Below are positions 18,687-28,275 of a DNA stretch of 64,000 bases, piece by piece. The stretch comes from Chelativorans salis. Its GTDB lineage: Bacteria; Pseudomonadota; Alphaproteobacteria; Rhizobiales; Rhizobiaceae. The translations under genes were made by a program, and so were the position numbers. The DNA lies in the NCBI RefSeq assembly GCF_025336525.1, contig NZ_JAOCZP010000001.1:372001-436000 (forward strand), given 5' to 3'. Below the pieces are notes generated by a model that worked only from the letters and a program-made list of their open reading frames with translations, did not search any database and had not been told where the DNA came from. Positions within the stretch are counted from its first letter, which is position 1, and every line of letters starts with the position of its first letter.

Positions 18687-19796
18687 ATGAACGATGCGTC
18701 GCGAGTGATTCCCGCGGGGGGCAATCCGCAGGACCGGCACACCGAGACCTTTTCCTTCACCGGCAGGGCCGGCGAATACTTCGGTATCTGGATCGTCAAC
18801 ATCCTTCTGACGATCGTCACGCTCGGCATCTATTCAGCCTGGGCGAAAGTCCGCCGGCAGCGCTATTTCTACGGCAATACCGAGCTTGCCGGGCGCAGCT
18901 TTGACTACCACGCGCGGGGACTGCAGATCCTCATCGGCCGGATCGTCGTTCTTGTGGCGCTGATCATTTACGCTGTCTTGCCGTACATATTCGCCTACGC
19001 GAACATGTTCGTCATATACACGGTGGCAAACCTGATCCTGCCCTTTCTTCTGCTGGCGGCCATGCCGTGGCTCATCAAGCGGGGCTTGCGCTTCAACGCG
19101 CGCGTGACCAGCTACCGCAATGTCCGCCTCGACTTTCACGGCGGCTATTGGGGCGCTTTCGTGGCCTATCTCATCGGCCCCTTCCTCGCCACGCTTACGC
19201 TTGGCATACTGGCGCCTCTCGCCTCGCGCTGGATGTGGCGCTACACGCTCGGCAATGTCAGCTATGGTGGGCGTAAGGTGGCCTGCGAGCCGCAGCTGAA
19301 AGCGCTCTACAGTCAGTGGTGGATGCCTGCGCTTCTGGTGCTCCTCGGCGTTGCACCGCTTACGGTGCTGGGCCTTGGCTTGTTCGGCTGGGCGAGCAGC
19401 GGCCTGGCGACGGTCAACGAGAACACCGTTACGACCGCGGTCTTTCTCGTCTTCCTCGCGCTGATGGCAATCTACGGCTTTGCCGGACTGTTCTACCGCG
19501 CGGGCGTGCGCAATGTCGCCTTCAACGCCGCGGTGTTCGACGGGCGGCACGAATTCGCCTCACGGCTCGGGCGGCGGCGCTATACATGGATCGCCATCTC
19601 GAACTTCCTGGCGACAATCTTCTCGCTCGGCTTCGCCCGGCCTTGGGCGGCGGTGCGGATGGCGCGCTATGTGGCCTCGGCCACGGCAGTCACCGTCAGC
19701 GGCTCGCTTGACGACTATCTGAACGAGGTCGAGCAGACCGGACCGGCAATCGGCGCCGAATATATGGATATGGAAGGCTTCGACTTTGGGCTCTGA
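18687..19796 (+). CDS. YjgN/DUF898-family membrane protein
   Basis: A 369-residue integral membrane protein of the YjgN (DUF898) family with about six to eight hydrophobic segments. The repeated family blocks are seen twice: LTIVTLGIYSAWAKVRRQRY with FYGNTELAGRSFDYHARG, and later FSLGFARPWAAVRMARYVAS with the final SLDDYL. AGGGGG lies before the ATG. Its stop overlaps the TTG start of the M48 metalloprotease, so the two are translationally coupled. The function of YjgN proteins is not established; the coupled protease suggests an envelope role. Confidence 0.88.
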   Translation: MNDASRVIPAGGNPQDRHTETFSFTGRAGEYFGIWIVNILLTIVTLGIYSAWAKVRRQRYFYGNTELAGRSFDYHARGLQILIGRIVVLVALIIYAVLPYIFAYANMFVIYTVANLILPFLLLAAMPWLIKRGLRFNARVTSYRNVRLDFHGGYWGAFVAYLIGPFLATLTLGILAPLASRWMWRYTLGNVSYGGRKVACEPQLKALYSQWWMPALLVLLGVAPLTVLGLGLFGWASSGLATVNENTVTTAVFLVFLALMAIYGFAGLFYRAGVRNVAFNAAVFDGRHEFASRLGRRRYTWIAISNFLATIFSLGFARPWAAVRMARYVASATAVTVSGSLDDYLNEVEQTGPAIGAEYMDMEGFDFGL

Positions 19797-20844
19797 CAGG
19801 CCGCGCCTTGTCATTTCCGGTCAATGGCACCCGCCCGGATCGAGCCGGGCGGAGGCGGCGCGCTTCACGTCCGCCGATGGCGTGGCCACGGCGAAAGGCG
19901 CAGAAGGCGGGGAGACACTTGCGGAGGGCGCCGTCTCCGGCCTCTCGGTTTCGAACCGTGTCGGCCGAATCCCGCGCCGGATCACCTTTGCGGACGGGAG
20001 CGTTTTCGAGACGGATGACAACGATGCCATCGACCGCTGGCTCAAGGCGCATCGCGGATGGCGGGTGGGGTTCGTGCACGGGCTGGAGCGCTTCCATCCG
20101 CGGCTTATCCTGCTGGTGGCGGTGGTGGCCGTGCTGTGCGTGGGGCTTTACCGCTATGCCCTGCCGATCGCGGTGGAGGTGGCGGTTGCAGTGACGCCGC
20201 CCGCCGCCCCGCGCCTTATGGGCCAGAGCGCGCTTGCCTCCCTCGACCAGACGGTGCTCGCCCCCTCGCAACTTGAGGGGCAAAGGCGCCAGGCGATCAC
20301 GTCGGATTTCCGCACACTTGCCGAGCTCACGCCCGGAGGCGCGGATGCCTTCGACCTGCAATTCCGCCGCGGCGGGGTGATCGGACCCAATGCCTTCGCA
20401 CTTCCCGACGGCACGATCGTGCTGACTGACGAACTCGTGCGGCTTGCGCGCGACGAAGACGCAGTGCTCGGCGTGCTCGCCCATGAGATTGGGCATGTGG
20501 TGCACAAGCACAGCCTGCGCCGCCTCTACCGGGCAGCCGGGATCACGACGCTGATCATGTTCATCGGCGGCGACATCGGCTCGGGCATGGAAGAGGTGCT
20601 TGTCCAGGGCGCGGGCCTGATGACGCTTTCCTATTCGCGCGACCAGGAGAGCGAGGCCGACCGCTACAGCGTCGAACTGATGGCGAAGGCGGGGCGGGAG
20701 CCGGCCGGCCTGGCGCGCCTCTTCGACGTGCTGCGTGAGAACTACGGTGATGACGACCGCAACGATTTCTTCTCCACGCATCCGACAACGCCCGACCGCA
20801 TCGAAGACATCCGGCGCCATGCGGCGGAGGTTGGCGCGCGATAG
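19786..20844 (+). CDS. M48-family metallopeptidase, membrane-anchored
   Basis: A 352-residue protein with a C-terminal M48 zinc protease domain. The zinc motif is LAHEIGHVVHKHSLRRLYR (about 230-245), and the third ligand is in SRDQESEADRYSVELM. The N-terminal half is a non-catalytic region followed by one transmembrane segment (LILLVAVVAVLCVGLYRYAL, about 105-125), so the protease domain is probably periplasmic. It starts at a TTG overlapping the end of the DUF898 gene, and no better start was found. The family (HtpX, LoiP, BepA) handles envelope protein quality control. Confidence 0.87.
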   Translation: MGSDRPRLVISGQWHPPGSSRAEAARFTSADGVATAKGAEGGETLAEGAVSGLSVSNRVGRIPRRITFADGSVFETDDNDAIDRWLKAHRGWRVGFVHGLERFHPRLILLVAVVAVLCVGLYRYALPIAVEVAVAVTPPAAPRLMGQSALASLDQTVLAPSQLEGQRRQAITSDFRTLAELTPGGADAFDLQFRRGGVIGPNAFALPDGTIVLTDELVRLARDEDAVLGVLAHEIGHVVHKHSLRRLYRAAGITTLIMFIGGDIGSGMEEVLVQGAGLMTLSYSRDQESEADRYSVELMAKAGREPAGLARLFDVLRENYGDDDRNDFFSTHPTTPDRIEDIRRHAAEVGAR

Positions 20845-20850
20845 GCGCAC

Positions 20851-21369
20851 TCATGTGTGCTGGCTGGTATGGCCCTCGGGTTCAAATGCCGGAGCAAATT
20901 TCAGCTCGCCGCGCGGTGCGGGACCGGAGAATACGATCCACTGGACGTAGCTCCGGTCCAGATTCCCGTACGATAGCTGACCGTCACTTTCGAAGCCCAC
21001 GCGGCTGTAGATGTCGGGGCTGCCGATCAACGCACAACCACGAGCGCCGCGCTCCTTGAGCATTTCCAAACCAGTCAGGATCAGCGCTCTTCCGATACCC
21101 CGCCGCTGCATCTCCGGCCGTACCGAAACCGGCCCTAGACCGAACCAGTTGTTATGGATGCCGTCGATGGTGACTGGAGAGAGTGCGATGTGGCCTAAGA
21201 TTGCCCCGTCCTTTTCGGCCACCAACGATAACGTCAGGTCGCCAGACGCCCGTAGAGATCTGATTATTGGAGCTTCCGATCCGTCGCTGAATGCCATCGG
21301 TTCGAAAGCCGACAATGTCAGGCTGTGGATGGCGTCTTCATCGCCAGGACGTTCGTTTCGGATCAGCAA
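20851..21369 (-). CDS. GNAT-family N-acetyltransferase
   Basis: A 172-residue acetyltransferase. The acetyl-CoA loop is in MQRRGIGRALILTGLEMLKE (the R-x-x-G-x-A signature), preceded by the strand GPVSVRPE and followed by GCALIGSPDIYSRVGFE. This last block is like the YhbS group of GNAT proteins. The start appears to be a TTG at 21367-21369 with GAGG upstream. It is convergent with the M48 gene, with only six bases between stops. The substrate is unknown. Confidence 0.85.
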   Translation of the reverse strand: MLIRNERPGDEDAIHSLTLSAFEPMAFSDGSEAPIIRSLRASGDLTLSLVAEKDGAILGHIALSPVTIDGIHNNWFGLGPVSVRPEMQRRGIGRALILTGLEMLKERGARGCALIGSPDIYSRVGFESDGQLSYGNLDRSYVQWIVFSGPAPRGELKFAPAFEPEGHTSQHT

Positions 21370-21563
21370 TCTCGGCCTCGTTCGTATAGTCCTCCATTCT
21401 AATTTTACATTTCCCAGTTTGCCAACACAGCGCTAACGAAGCCGCCTGGCAAGCTTACCTTCCATGTCACCCCGCCTTTGACATCCCCGTCCTTTCGGCC
21501 GATATGGTGCGTGCCGGCTTGCCTCCCGGGCCGCCGATCTTCTGAACCAACCGGTCGCTGCCT

Positions 21564-22979
21564 GTGAATCGCTCGCTTCCGCTGATCCTCGCCGTCGCGC
21601 TCTTCATGGAGCAGATGGATTCGACCGTCATCGCCACCTCGCTGCCGGCGATCGCGGCGGATATCGGGACCAGCCCGGTGACGCTGAAGCTGGCACTGAC
21701 GACCTATCTGGTGGCGCTTGCCATCTTCATTCCCGTCAGCGGCTGGATGGCCGACCGGTTCGGTGCGAAGCGGGTGTTTGCGCTCGCCATCGGTGTGTTC
21801 GTTGTCGGTTCGGTCGCCTGCGCTGTTTCGGATTCGCTGTTCGCCTTCGTCATGGCGCGCTTCGTGCAGGGCATGGGCGGAGCGATGATGACGCCGGTGG
21901 GGCGGCTGGTGCTTGTGCGGGCGACGCCGAAGAACCAGCTCGTCTCCGCCATGGCCTGGCTCACCGTGCCGGCGCTTGTCGGCCCCCTTGTCGGGCCGCC
22001 GGTCGGCGGCTTCATCACCACCTATTTTTCCTGGCACTGGATTTTTCTCATCAATGTGCCGATCGGGCTTTTGGGCATCTTCTTCTCCGGCCGCGTGCTG
22101 CCGGAGTTCGAACCGCAGGAGAATGAAAGGCTGGATGTCAGGGGCTTCGTTCTGTCGGGGTTCGCTGCCTCCGGTGTGGTGTTCGGCCTGTCGGTCATCA
22201 GCCTGCCGGCGCTGCCGCCGGCGGTTGGGCTGGCGACGGTGATGGCGGGAATGGCGATAGCGTGGCTTTATGTGCGCCACGCGCGGCGGGCGGAGCGGCC
22301 GATCCTCGACCTCAGGCTGTTTTCCAACCGCGCCTTCCGCTCAGCGATCATCGGCGGCTCGCTGTTCCGCATCGGCGCGGGGGCGGTGCCGTTTCTCTTA
22401 CCGCTGATGTTCCAGATCGGCTTCGGGCTGACGCCCTTCCAGTCCGGCATGCTCACCTTCTCATCGGCGCTTGGCGCCATCGCCATGAAGTTCATCGCCA
22501 GCGCCACGCTGCGCGCCGGCGGCTTTCGCCTGGTGCTGGTGCTGGCGGCCGTCCTCGGCAGCGCGCTGATCGCCGCCAACGCGCTGTTCACACCGGCAAC
22601 GCCGCCCGGCGCCATCATCGCCGTCTTGATGGCGGCGGGCTTCTTCCGCTCGCTCTTCTTCACCTCGGCCAATGCGCTGGTCTTCGCCGAGATCGGCGAG
22701 CGGCAGGCGAGCCAGGCGACAGCCATCGCCGCGGCCAGCCAGCAGATCAGCATCGCGCTCGGCGTGGCGGTGGGCGCCGGCATCCTGGAGGCGACGACCT
22801 ATGTGACAGGTGCGCCGCTCGGCCTCGACGCCTTCGCCAACGCCTTCATGGTCGTCGCCATGCTGACGGCGCTCGCCGCCCTGCCCTTCATCCGGCTGCC
22901 GGCCGACACGGGCAACGCAGTCTCGGGGCACCGGCGCCGGCGCATGAAGGACGAGGAGCAGGCACTGCCGGCGGAGTGA
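21564..22979 (+). CDS. MFS transporter, DHA2 (EmrB-like) drug exporter
   Basis: A 471-residue inner-membrane major facilitator with about 14 helices. MEQMDSTVIATSLPAIAADI at the N-terminus is the D1-type motif of DHA2 exporters. The GWMADRFGAKRVFALAIGVF loop is motif A, and MTPVGRLVLVR plus GPLVGPPVGGFITTYFSWHW is motif C and its follow-on. It should export drugs or organic solutes by proton antiport. It starts at a GTG with little leader. No MFP (EmrA) partner or regulator is adjacent; the next gene is convergent rlmE. Confidence 0.9.
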   Translation: MNRSLPLILAVALFMEQMDSTVIATSLPAIAADIGTSPVTLKLALTTYLVALAIFIPVSGWMADRFGAKRVFALAIGVFVVGSVACAVSDSLFAFVMARFVQGMGGAMMTPVGRLVLVRATPKNQLVSAMAWLTVPALVGPLVGPPVGGFITTYFSWHWIFLINVPIGLLGIFFSGRVLPEFEPQENERLDVRGFVLSGFAASGVVFGLSVISLPALPPAVGLATVMAGMAIAWLYVRHARRAERPILDLRLFSNRAFRSAIIGGSLFRIGAGAVPFLLPLMFQIGFGLTPFQSGMLTFSSALGAIAMKFIASATLRAGGFRLVLVLAAVLGSALIAANALFTPATPPGAIIAVLMAAGFFRSLFFTSANALVFAEIGERQASQATAIAAASQQISIALGVAVGAGILEATTYVTGAPLGLDAFANAFMVVAMLTALAALPFIRLPADTGNAVSGHRRRRMKDEEQALPAE

Positions 22980-22983
22980 GCGC

Positions 22984-23688
22984 TCAGCCCTCGCCCCTGA
23001 AGCCCTTGGCGAGAAGATAGAGCTCCACCGACTCGCCGCGCGAGGCAGGCGGCTTGACGTGGTGGACGGAGCGGAAATTGCGCTTCAGCATGGCGAGGAG
23101 GTCCGTCCCGGCGCCACCCTGGAAGGTCTTGGCGAGAAAGTGGCCGCCGGGCCTCAGCACGTTCACCGCGAAATCCGCTGCCGCCTCGCACAGGTGCATG
23201 GTGCGCAGATGGTCGGTGCGGCGGTGGCCGGTGGTGGGGGCGGCCATGTCGGACAGCACCACGTCGGGCGGGCCGCCCAGCACGTCGATGAGGCGGTCCG
23301 GCGCATCGTCGTCGAGGAAATCAGTCTTGAGAATTGCCGCGCCGAGCACCGGGTCCATCTCCAGATAGTCGATGCCGACGACGCTGGGGTTCTGCGGATC
23401 CGATTTTACGCGGGCCGCCGCCACCTGGCACCAGCCGCCGGGGGCGGCACCCAGATCGATGACCTTCATGCCCGGCGCCAGGATGTGATGCTTGTCGTCG
23501 ATCTCGGTGAGCTTGTAGGCGGCGCGCGAGCGCATGCCTTCCTGCGTGGCGCGCTGCACATAAGGATCGTTCAGATGCCGCTCCAGCCAGCGGCGCGAGG
23601 AGTTCTTCAGGCCCCGCTTTTTCTTCACCCGCGTCTTCAGCGCACGGGCGCCGCTGCCGGGCTTGCCCTCCTTTTTCACGCCGGCCAT
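22984..23688 (-). CDS. rlmE: 23S rRNA 2'-O-ribose methyltransferase RlmE (FtsJ)
   Basis: A 234-residue SAM-dependent enzyme that methylates U2552 of 23S rRNA during late large-subunit assembly. The core shows [20 protein letters not shown] (catalytic Lys region), [16 protein letters not shown] (SAM motif I), [19 protein letters not shown] (catalytic Asp) and [11 protein letters not shown] (catalytic Lys). The ATG at 23686-23688 gives the usual basic N-terminus. The longer frame reaching 23943 is overlap with the preceding gene. It overlaps the end of the Ppx/GppA gene by 13 bases on the same strand and so is co-transcribed with it. Confidence 0.95.
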   Translation of the reverse strand: MAGVKKEGKPGSGARALKTRVKKKRGLKNSSRRWLERHLNDPYVQRATQEGMRSRAAYKLTEIDDKHHILAPGMKVIDLGAAPGGWCQVAAARVKSDPQNPSVVGIDYLEMDPVLGAAILKTDFLDDDAPDRLIDVLGGPPDVVLSDMAAPTTGHRRTDHLRTMHLCEAAADFAVNVLRPGGHFLAKTFQGGAGTDLLAMLKRNFRSVHHVKPPASRGESVELYLLAKGFRGEG

Positions 23689-25052
23689 GCCCCAACGCGC
23701 TTGCGGCGGCGCCACACCCCGTCGCGCGCCATCATTTCGCTGAGCATGCCTTCGCGCAGGCCCCGGTCGGCAACGCGCAGGCGCTCGGCCGGCCAGTGGC
23801 GGCGGATCGCCTCTAGGATAGCGCAGCCGGCAAGCACCAGGTCTGCCCGCTCGGAGCCGATACAGGGGTTGGCCTTGCGCTCGTCGAAGCTCCAGCCGAG
23901 GATGGTCTCGATCATGCGGTCGATGCTGTCGCGCTCCATCCACAGCCCGTCGACGCGGCGGCGGTCATAGCGCTTCAGCCCGAGATGAACGCCGGCCAGC
24001 GTGGTGACGGTGCCGGATGTGCCCAACAGATGGAACCGGGCAGTCGAGGCGACATGCGCCAGCCGGCCGCCACCGTCGAAGCGCGACAGCATGAGGGTGA
24101 CCTCGTTGACCATCGCTTCAAAGCTTTCGCGCGTGACGACGCGGCCGCCGAAGCGCTCGGCCAGCGAGACGACGCCGACGGGCAGCGATGTCCAGGAGAC
24201 GATGTGGTCGGCAAGCCGCGGCGTGCGGTGGCGTGACAGGTCGACCAGGGCGATCTCCGAGGAGCCGCCGCCGATGTCGAACAGCACGAGGCCGTCGGTC
24301 TCGCGCGTCACCAGCGAGCTGCAGCCGGAGACGGCGAGCCTGGCTTCCGTCTGGCGGTCGATCACCTCCAGGGCAAGCCCCGTCTCCCGCTGCACACGGT
24401 CGAGGAAGTCTCCACCGTTCTCGGCCGAGCGACAGGCCTCGGTGGCGATCATGCGCACGCCGCTGAGCCGCCAGCCGGCAAGCTTTTCCGCGCACACGGC
24501 GAGCGCGTCCACGGCGCGGTCCATGGCCGGTTGGCTCAACCGCCCGCTCGCCGTCAGCCCCTCACCCAGCCGGACGATGCGCGAGAAGGCATCGACGACG
24601 CGGAAGCGGCCGGGCCGGCCTGGCGTCGCCACCAGCAGGCGGCAATTGTTGGTGCCAAGATCGAGCGCGGCATAAAGCGTCTGCGAAGTGCCATTGAAGC
24701 CGTTCCGCGGCGTATAGGTCCCGCCACCCGTTTGCCGCGGCTCTCCGAGAGACGGAACCGGCGCCTTGGCCCCCGGTTCCGGAGCAACCGGGGCTTGTTG
24801 CGCAGGGCGCCCTTCGCCATCGCGAACGAAAACGCGGCGCCCGCGCTTTCTCCTGCGCTTGCGCTTCGGCTTCCTCGGCCCGTCGCCCGCGAAGCCCGCG
24901 GCCGGAGCCAATGCCGGCTCCCGCCCGTTCACAGTCACGCCGCCCCCCACCGAGACGTGATCGCCAACACACTCCGCGACCGGTGGCGCGTCACATTCCT
25001 CGTGGTCGTCCACCGCATTTCCTTCCGCGCCGCGCGCGCCGAAATGGCGCAC
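23676..25052 (-). CDS. Ppx/GppA-family exopolyphosphatase / pppGpp phosphohydrolase
   Basis: A 458-residue ASKHA-fold phosphatase. The P-loop-like [17 protein letters not shown] (about 125-141) and [17 protein letters not shown] are the family's two phosphate motifs, with the catalytic Glu in [13 protein letters not shown]. Relatives of about 300-340 residues split chain-end phosphate from polyphosphate or convert pppGpp to ppGpp. This copy has an extra 120-residue N-terminus that is low in hydrophobics and very basic ([13 protein letters not shown] near 60), probably disordered and RNA- or polyphosphate-binding. The start (GTG at 25052) is uncertain. Overlap with rlmE suggests a link to ribosome assembly or stringent control. 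Confidence 0.85.
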   Translation of the reverse strand: MRHFGARGAEGNAVDDHEECDAPPVAECVGDHVSVGGGVTVNGREPALAPAAGFAGDGPRKPKRKRRRKRGRRVFVRDGEGRPAQQAPVAPEPGAKAPVPSLGEPRQTGGGTYTPRNGFNGTSQTLYAALDLGTNNCRLLVATPGRPGRFRVVDAFSRIVRLGEGLTASGRLSQPAMDRAVDALAVCAEKLAGWRLSGVRMIATEACRSAENGGDFLDRVQRETGLALEVIDRQTEARLAVSGCSSLVTRETDGLVLFDIGGGSSEIALVDLSRHRTPRLADHIVSWTSLPVGVVSLAERFGGRVVTRESFEAMVNEVTLMLSRFDGGGRLAHVASTARFHLLGTSGTVTTLAGVHLGLKRYDRRRVDGLWMERDSIDRMIETILGWSFDERKANPCIGSERADLVLAGCAILEAIRRHWPAERLRVADRGLREGMLSEMMARDGVWRRRKRVGAWPA

Positions 25053-25271
25053 CAGCAGGCGCTCGACACTTATGTTGGCGACAGACTAGCAGCGGTGCGA
25101 CCTTTGACCAAGAGCCGGCCACGAAGAAATGGCCGCCGTGCTCCCGGTGCAACTGTGGTGCGGGCGCGAAGAGGAACAATCGCGATTTGAAAACGCCGAC
25201 GGGGTTGACTATTAAAGGGGCATGGCTAAATAGCTTGGCCCGCGCAACCGCCACGCGGCGAAGCGGCATGC

Positions 25272-25345
25272 TGGGGAATAGTTTAACGGTAGAACAGCGG
25301 ACTCTGACTCCGTCGGTCCTGGTTCGAATCCAGGTTCCCCAGCCA
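25272..25345 (+). tRNA. tRNA-Gln, anticodon CUG
   Basis: A 74-base cloverleaf. The acceptor stem TGGGGAA (25272-25278) pairs with TTCCCCA (25335-25341), then G and the encoded CCA end. The D arm contains GTTTAACGGTAGAAC, the anticodon arm is GCGGA-CTCTGAC-TCCGT with CTG at the anticodon, and the T arm contains GGTTCGAATCC. Anticodon CUG reads CAG glutamine codons. The intact 3' CCA is encoded. No integrase is adjacent. Confidence 0.95.
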
Positions 25346-25664
25346 ACCACCTTCCCGAATTCGCTGCTTCGCGGCAACGACGACGACAACCGCGGCAATC
25401 CTGGTAACGAGAAGAGCGTCGGTTCGGCCGACGAGAGGCCTGGACCTCGCGCGCCTAGCGACTTCGGCCCGACCGGCAGCTTCGGCAAAGGCGACGCCAG
25501 AGGAAACGCCGGTGGTCAAGGCAACCGCGACGATGCGACTGCCAAGAAAGCAGCCAGAACCAATGGTGTCGATAGCCGCGAAAGATGGTTGCGATATAAA
25601 CCGAGCGGTTCGGAAGGCCTTTTTGGACAGTCGCTGCTATCGGCTCTAGGATAGCGGGCGTGCC
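25346..25664. other. Intergenic region, 319 bases, no gene recognised
   Basis: Between tRNA-Gln and the PagL-like gene. An open frame crosses it on the plus strand from the tRNA, but its translation is low-complexity (Gly, Asn, Asp, Arg rich) and has no start signal, so it was not called. Part must be the promoter of the downstream gene. Confidence 0.5.
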
Positions 25665-26333
25665 ATGATTCGGGGGGATTCGTTGAGCGGAACCAGGCTC
25701 TTTCTTGCCGTGGCCCTGCTGGCGGTGTCGGTTGGCGTTGGCAACGCGGGTGATGGTGAGCCGTTCCTGTATTTCGCGACGCAGGATCCGTTCGTCAGCC
25801 CCGAAGCACCGGCGGCGAAGAACGATGTCCACATGTTCGGCGGTGTCTTTGCCGAGAGGTCGTTCGGCAGCGTCATGCGGTTCTGGGATGCCGAATATAC
25901 TAGCAACTACATGATCGGCGGGGTCTACGGCCGGGATTTTCATGAGCTTGGGGCGGGCTTTGTTCTTGGCGGAGTGGCGGGCGCGGCACTCCGCTTCGGC
26001 GAGAACGACGATACCAGCGGCGAAATCTGGGCGGGAGTAAGGATCCGTCACCACGGCCTGGTCATTGGCGACCTGGCGATTGCGCCGGGGCTGACGTTGG
26101 GTTTCAGCGCGGTCACCAGCCCGACCGAGATCGAACGAGAGCGCGAGATTCGATATGGCGGCGACGCCACTCTGCTAGGCTTTGCCGGACCGGAGATGGC
26201 GTTCCGGTTGCGGCAGGCTCCGAATGTCGAACTCGTCTATCAGCTTCACCACAGGTCCGGCAGCAACGGGCTGTTCGGCGACCTCGGCGAAGGGTCCAAC
26301 GCCAATACCATTGGCCTTCGCTACCGGTTCTAA
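25665..26333 (+). CDS. Acyloxyacyl hydrolase / PagL-like lipid A deacylase
   Basis: A 222-residue secreted protein. The N-terminus is a signal peptide (LFLAVALLAVSVGVGNAG) and the rest has the alternating pattern of an eight-strand outer-membrane barrel ending in aromatic RYRF. Near the C-terminus VELVYQLHHRSGSNGLFGDL matches the HxS catalytic motif of PagL-type enzymes that remove a 3-O-linked acyl chain from lipid A. The start could also be the TTG at 25683. The gene converges on iolB, with stop codons overlapping. The activity is inferred from the motif only. Confidence 0.7.
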   Translation: MIRGDSLSGTRLFLAVALLAVSVGVGNAGDGEPFLYFATQDPFVSPEAPAAKNDVHMFGGVFAERSFGSVMRFWDAEYTSNYMIGGVYGRDFHELGAGFVLGGVAGAALRFGENDDTSGEIWAGVRIRHHGLVIGDLAIAPGLTLGFSAVTSPTEIEREREIRYGGDATLLGFAGPEMAFRLRQAPNVELVYQLHHRSGSNGLFGDLGEGSNANTIGLRYRF

Positions 26334-27145
26334 CCGTTGCCGCTGTCTCGCTGAAAAATCCAATCGTGGTCCGGGTGGTTCTTGAAGCGCCAGGCACGAC
26401 GGGGGCCGGCCATGACGTTGAGATAATACATTTCGTAGCCATAGGGCGCGCCGCAGGGGTGGTGGCCGCGCGGAACGAGGACGACGTCATGGTTGGAGAC
26501 GGCGATTGACTCGTCGAGTTCGCCGTCCTCGGTGAAGATGCGCTGAAAGCCGAAGCCTTTGGCGGGGTTCAGGCGGTGGTAGTAGGTCTCCTCGAGATAA
26601 GTCATCTCGGGGTAGTTATCCTCGTCGTGCCGGTGCGGCGGATAGGACGACCAGTTGCCCTGGGGAGTGTAGACCTCGGTGACCAGCAGACTGTCAGCGA
26701 CATCGCGCTCTTCCATGGCGATGGCGTGGATATAGCGTGTGTTGGCGCCCTTGCCGCGCTCGGCAAGGGAGATACCGGCAGGGCCGATCACCTGGGCCTC
26801 GTGGCCGCCCTTGCCTGGAGCGGTGCAGACGGCGAGCGTGCAGTCAGTGGTTGCCGTCGCGGTCCAGCGGGAGCCGTTGGGGATGTAGACGGCATGGGGT
26901 GGCAGGCGCTCGAAGACATCCATGCGCTCGCCCAGCTCGCCGAATTTCTTATTCTCCGAGGCAATCTCGGCCTTGCCCTCCACGAGCACCAGGATGACCT
27001 CGGTATCGCCCGTCTCCTCCATTGCCGTCTCACCGGCTTTCAGACGGTAGAGACCGAAGCCGACGTAGCCCCAGCCAGCACTTCGCGGCGTGATGTCGTG
27101 CACCTTGCCGGCACTGCCGGCGGGCCTGACCAGGAGTTTCGACAT
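26330..27145 (-). CDS. iolB: 5-deoxy-glucuronate isomerase
   Basis: A 271-residue bicupin enzyme of inositol breakdown. It converts 5-deoxy-glucuronate to 2-deoxy-5-keto-gluconate. Metal-binding and signature blocks are visible: SSYPPHRHDEDNYPEMTYLE, then VVLVPRGHHPCGAPYGYEMY with its conserved terminal NVMAG. The ATG at 27143-27145 has AGGAGA upstream and aligns with the family; the longer frame adds 38 unlikely residues. It is the last gene of the iolC-D-E-DUF3329-B operon and ends against the PagL-like gene. Confidence 0.95.
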   Translation of the reverse strand: MSKLLVRPAGSAGKVHDITPRSAGWGYVGFGLYRLKAGETAMEETGDTEVILVLVEGKAEIASENKKFGELGERMDVFERLPPHAVYIPNGSRWTATATTDCTLAVCTAPGKGGHEAQVIGPAGISLAERGKGANTRYIHAIAMEERDVADSLLVTEVYTPQGNWSSYPPHRHDEDNYPEMTYLEETYYHRLNPAKGFGFQRIFTEDGELDESIAVSNHDVVLVPRGHHPCGAPYGYEMYYLNVMAGPRRAWRFKNHPDHDWIFQRDSGNG

Positions 27146-27155
27146 GGCTCGTCTC

Positions 27156-27353
27156 CTACTTCGTGTGGGTGTCGGGGCGATAGTTGATGAGCAGCGCCCA
27201 GGCGCAATAGACGCCGACGCCGCCGAAGAGGGCACCCCAGAAGGGCGAGGCCGAGGCAAACTCGAACGCCGCCCAGCCGAGGCAGACGGCGACGATGGCT
27301 ACCCGCCGCCAGAGGGGGCGGAAGAAGGGATGATCGGCGTCGAAAAGCTGCAT
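27156..27353 (-). CDS. DUF3329-like small membrane protein in the iol operon
   Basis: A 65-residue protein: MQLFDADHPFFRPLWRRVAI followed by two hydrophobic stretches (AIVAVCLGWAAFEFA and FWGALFGGVGVYCAWALLI), so probably a two-helix inner-membrane protein with cytoplasmic ends. Small proteins with the same DxDHPFFRPLWRR opening are encoded beside iol genes in other rhizobia, from memory under DUF3329. It sits between iolE (22 bases) and iolB (10 bases), clearly in the operon. No function is known. Confidence 0.8.
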   Translation of the reverse strand: MQLFDADHPFFRPLWRRVAIVAVCLGWAAFEFASASPFWGALFGGVGVYCAWALLINYRPDTHTK

Positions 27354-27375
27354 GATGCTCCGATATATCCCGCGG

Positions 27376-28275
27376 CTACGACCGGTCCAGCCCTGCAGCC
27401 CTGGCCGCGGCCTTGAGCGCGTCCAGGCCCATGGACTGATATTTTACGGGATCGGCCTTCCCCGGATCCTGCTCGGCCTCGATGACGAGCCAGCCATCGT
27501 AGCCGTGTTCGGCAGCGACCTTCAATACCGGCTCGAACTCGAGCGCGCCTTCCGGATCGCCGGGCACGGTGAAGACGCCGCGCCTGACGCCTTCGAGGAA
27601 GGAAAGCCCCTCCTCTTCCACCTGGCGCCTGATCGCCGGCCGCACGTTCTTGGCATGGAAATGGCCTACCCGGTCCATATACGTGCGGGCGAGTTCGACC
27701 GGATCCGAGCCGCCGAACCAGGCGTGGCCGACGTCGAGGAGCAGCTTGGTGGCGGGGCCCGTGCCGGCCATCAGGCGACCGATCTCGTGGCGGGTCTGGA
27801 CGATGGTGCCCATGTGATGGTGGTAGACGAGATCGATCCCCTGCCCTGCGCAATACTCGGCGATGGCCTCGACACCGGCGCAGAATTTCGGCCAATCGCC
27901 CTCGGCCAGCACCGGCTTGTCCTTAAGCGGCACCGCTTCGTTGCCATGGATGGCGTTGGAGGTCTCGCAGACGACGCAGACCTTGCAGCCATTCGCCTTC
28001 AGCATGTCGAGATGCGGCTGGATGGCGCGCTTTTCCGTCTCTATGTCGTTGACGAGCAGGTTCAGGGAGTGCCAGCCGGAGATGAAGAGGAGGCCGTGGG
28101 CGGCCAGCACCTTCTTCAGCTCCTCTCCGTCGGAGGGCATCTTGTGGCCCTTCTCGATGCCGGAAAAGCCGATTGCGGCGGCCTCGCGCAGGCACTGCTC
28201 CAGCGGGATGTGGGCGCCTATTGTCTGGTCGTCGTCGTTGGACCATGCGATGGGGTTGGTGCCGTAGCGGATCAT
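27376..28275 (-). CDS. iolE: Myo-inosose-2 dehydratase
   Basis: A 299-residue TIM-barrel enzyme that dehydrates 2-keto-myo-inositol to 3D-trihydroxycyclohexane-1,2-dione. The start [20 protein letters not shown] and the block [20 protein letters not shown] are diagnostic of IolE. The metal-binding region [20 protein letters not shown] and [20 protein letters not shown] follow. The length is normal. The ATG follows the iolD stop directly (TGA-ATG), so the two are translationally coupled. Confidence 0.96.
   Translation of the reverse strand: MIRYGTNPIAWSNDDDQTIGAHIPLEQCLREAAAIGFSGIEKGHKMPSDGEELKKVLAAHGLLFISGWHSLNLLVNDIETEKRAIQPHLDMLKANGCKVCVVCETSNAIHGNEAVPLKDKPVLAEGDWPKFCAGVEAIAEYCAGQGIDLVYHHHMGTIVQTRHEIGRLMAGTGPATKLLLDVGHAWFGGSDPVELARTYMDRVGHFHAKNVRPAIRRQVEEEGLSFLEGVRRGVFTVPGDPEGALEFEPVLKVAAEHGYDGWLVIEAEQDPGKADPVKYQSMGLDALKAAARAAGLDRS

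Noticed and set aside
24911-25654. Plus-strand open frame running through tRNA-Gln
   Set aside because: It crosses a functional tRNA and is low complexity; not a gene.
27376-28275. Treating all TIM-barrel proteins in the window as iolE or iolI paralogues
   Set aside because: Only this one has IolE diagnostic blocks and only the 38.2 kb gene resembles IolI; those at 51.5 and 56.9 kb differ and sit in another pathway.
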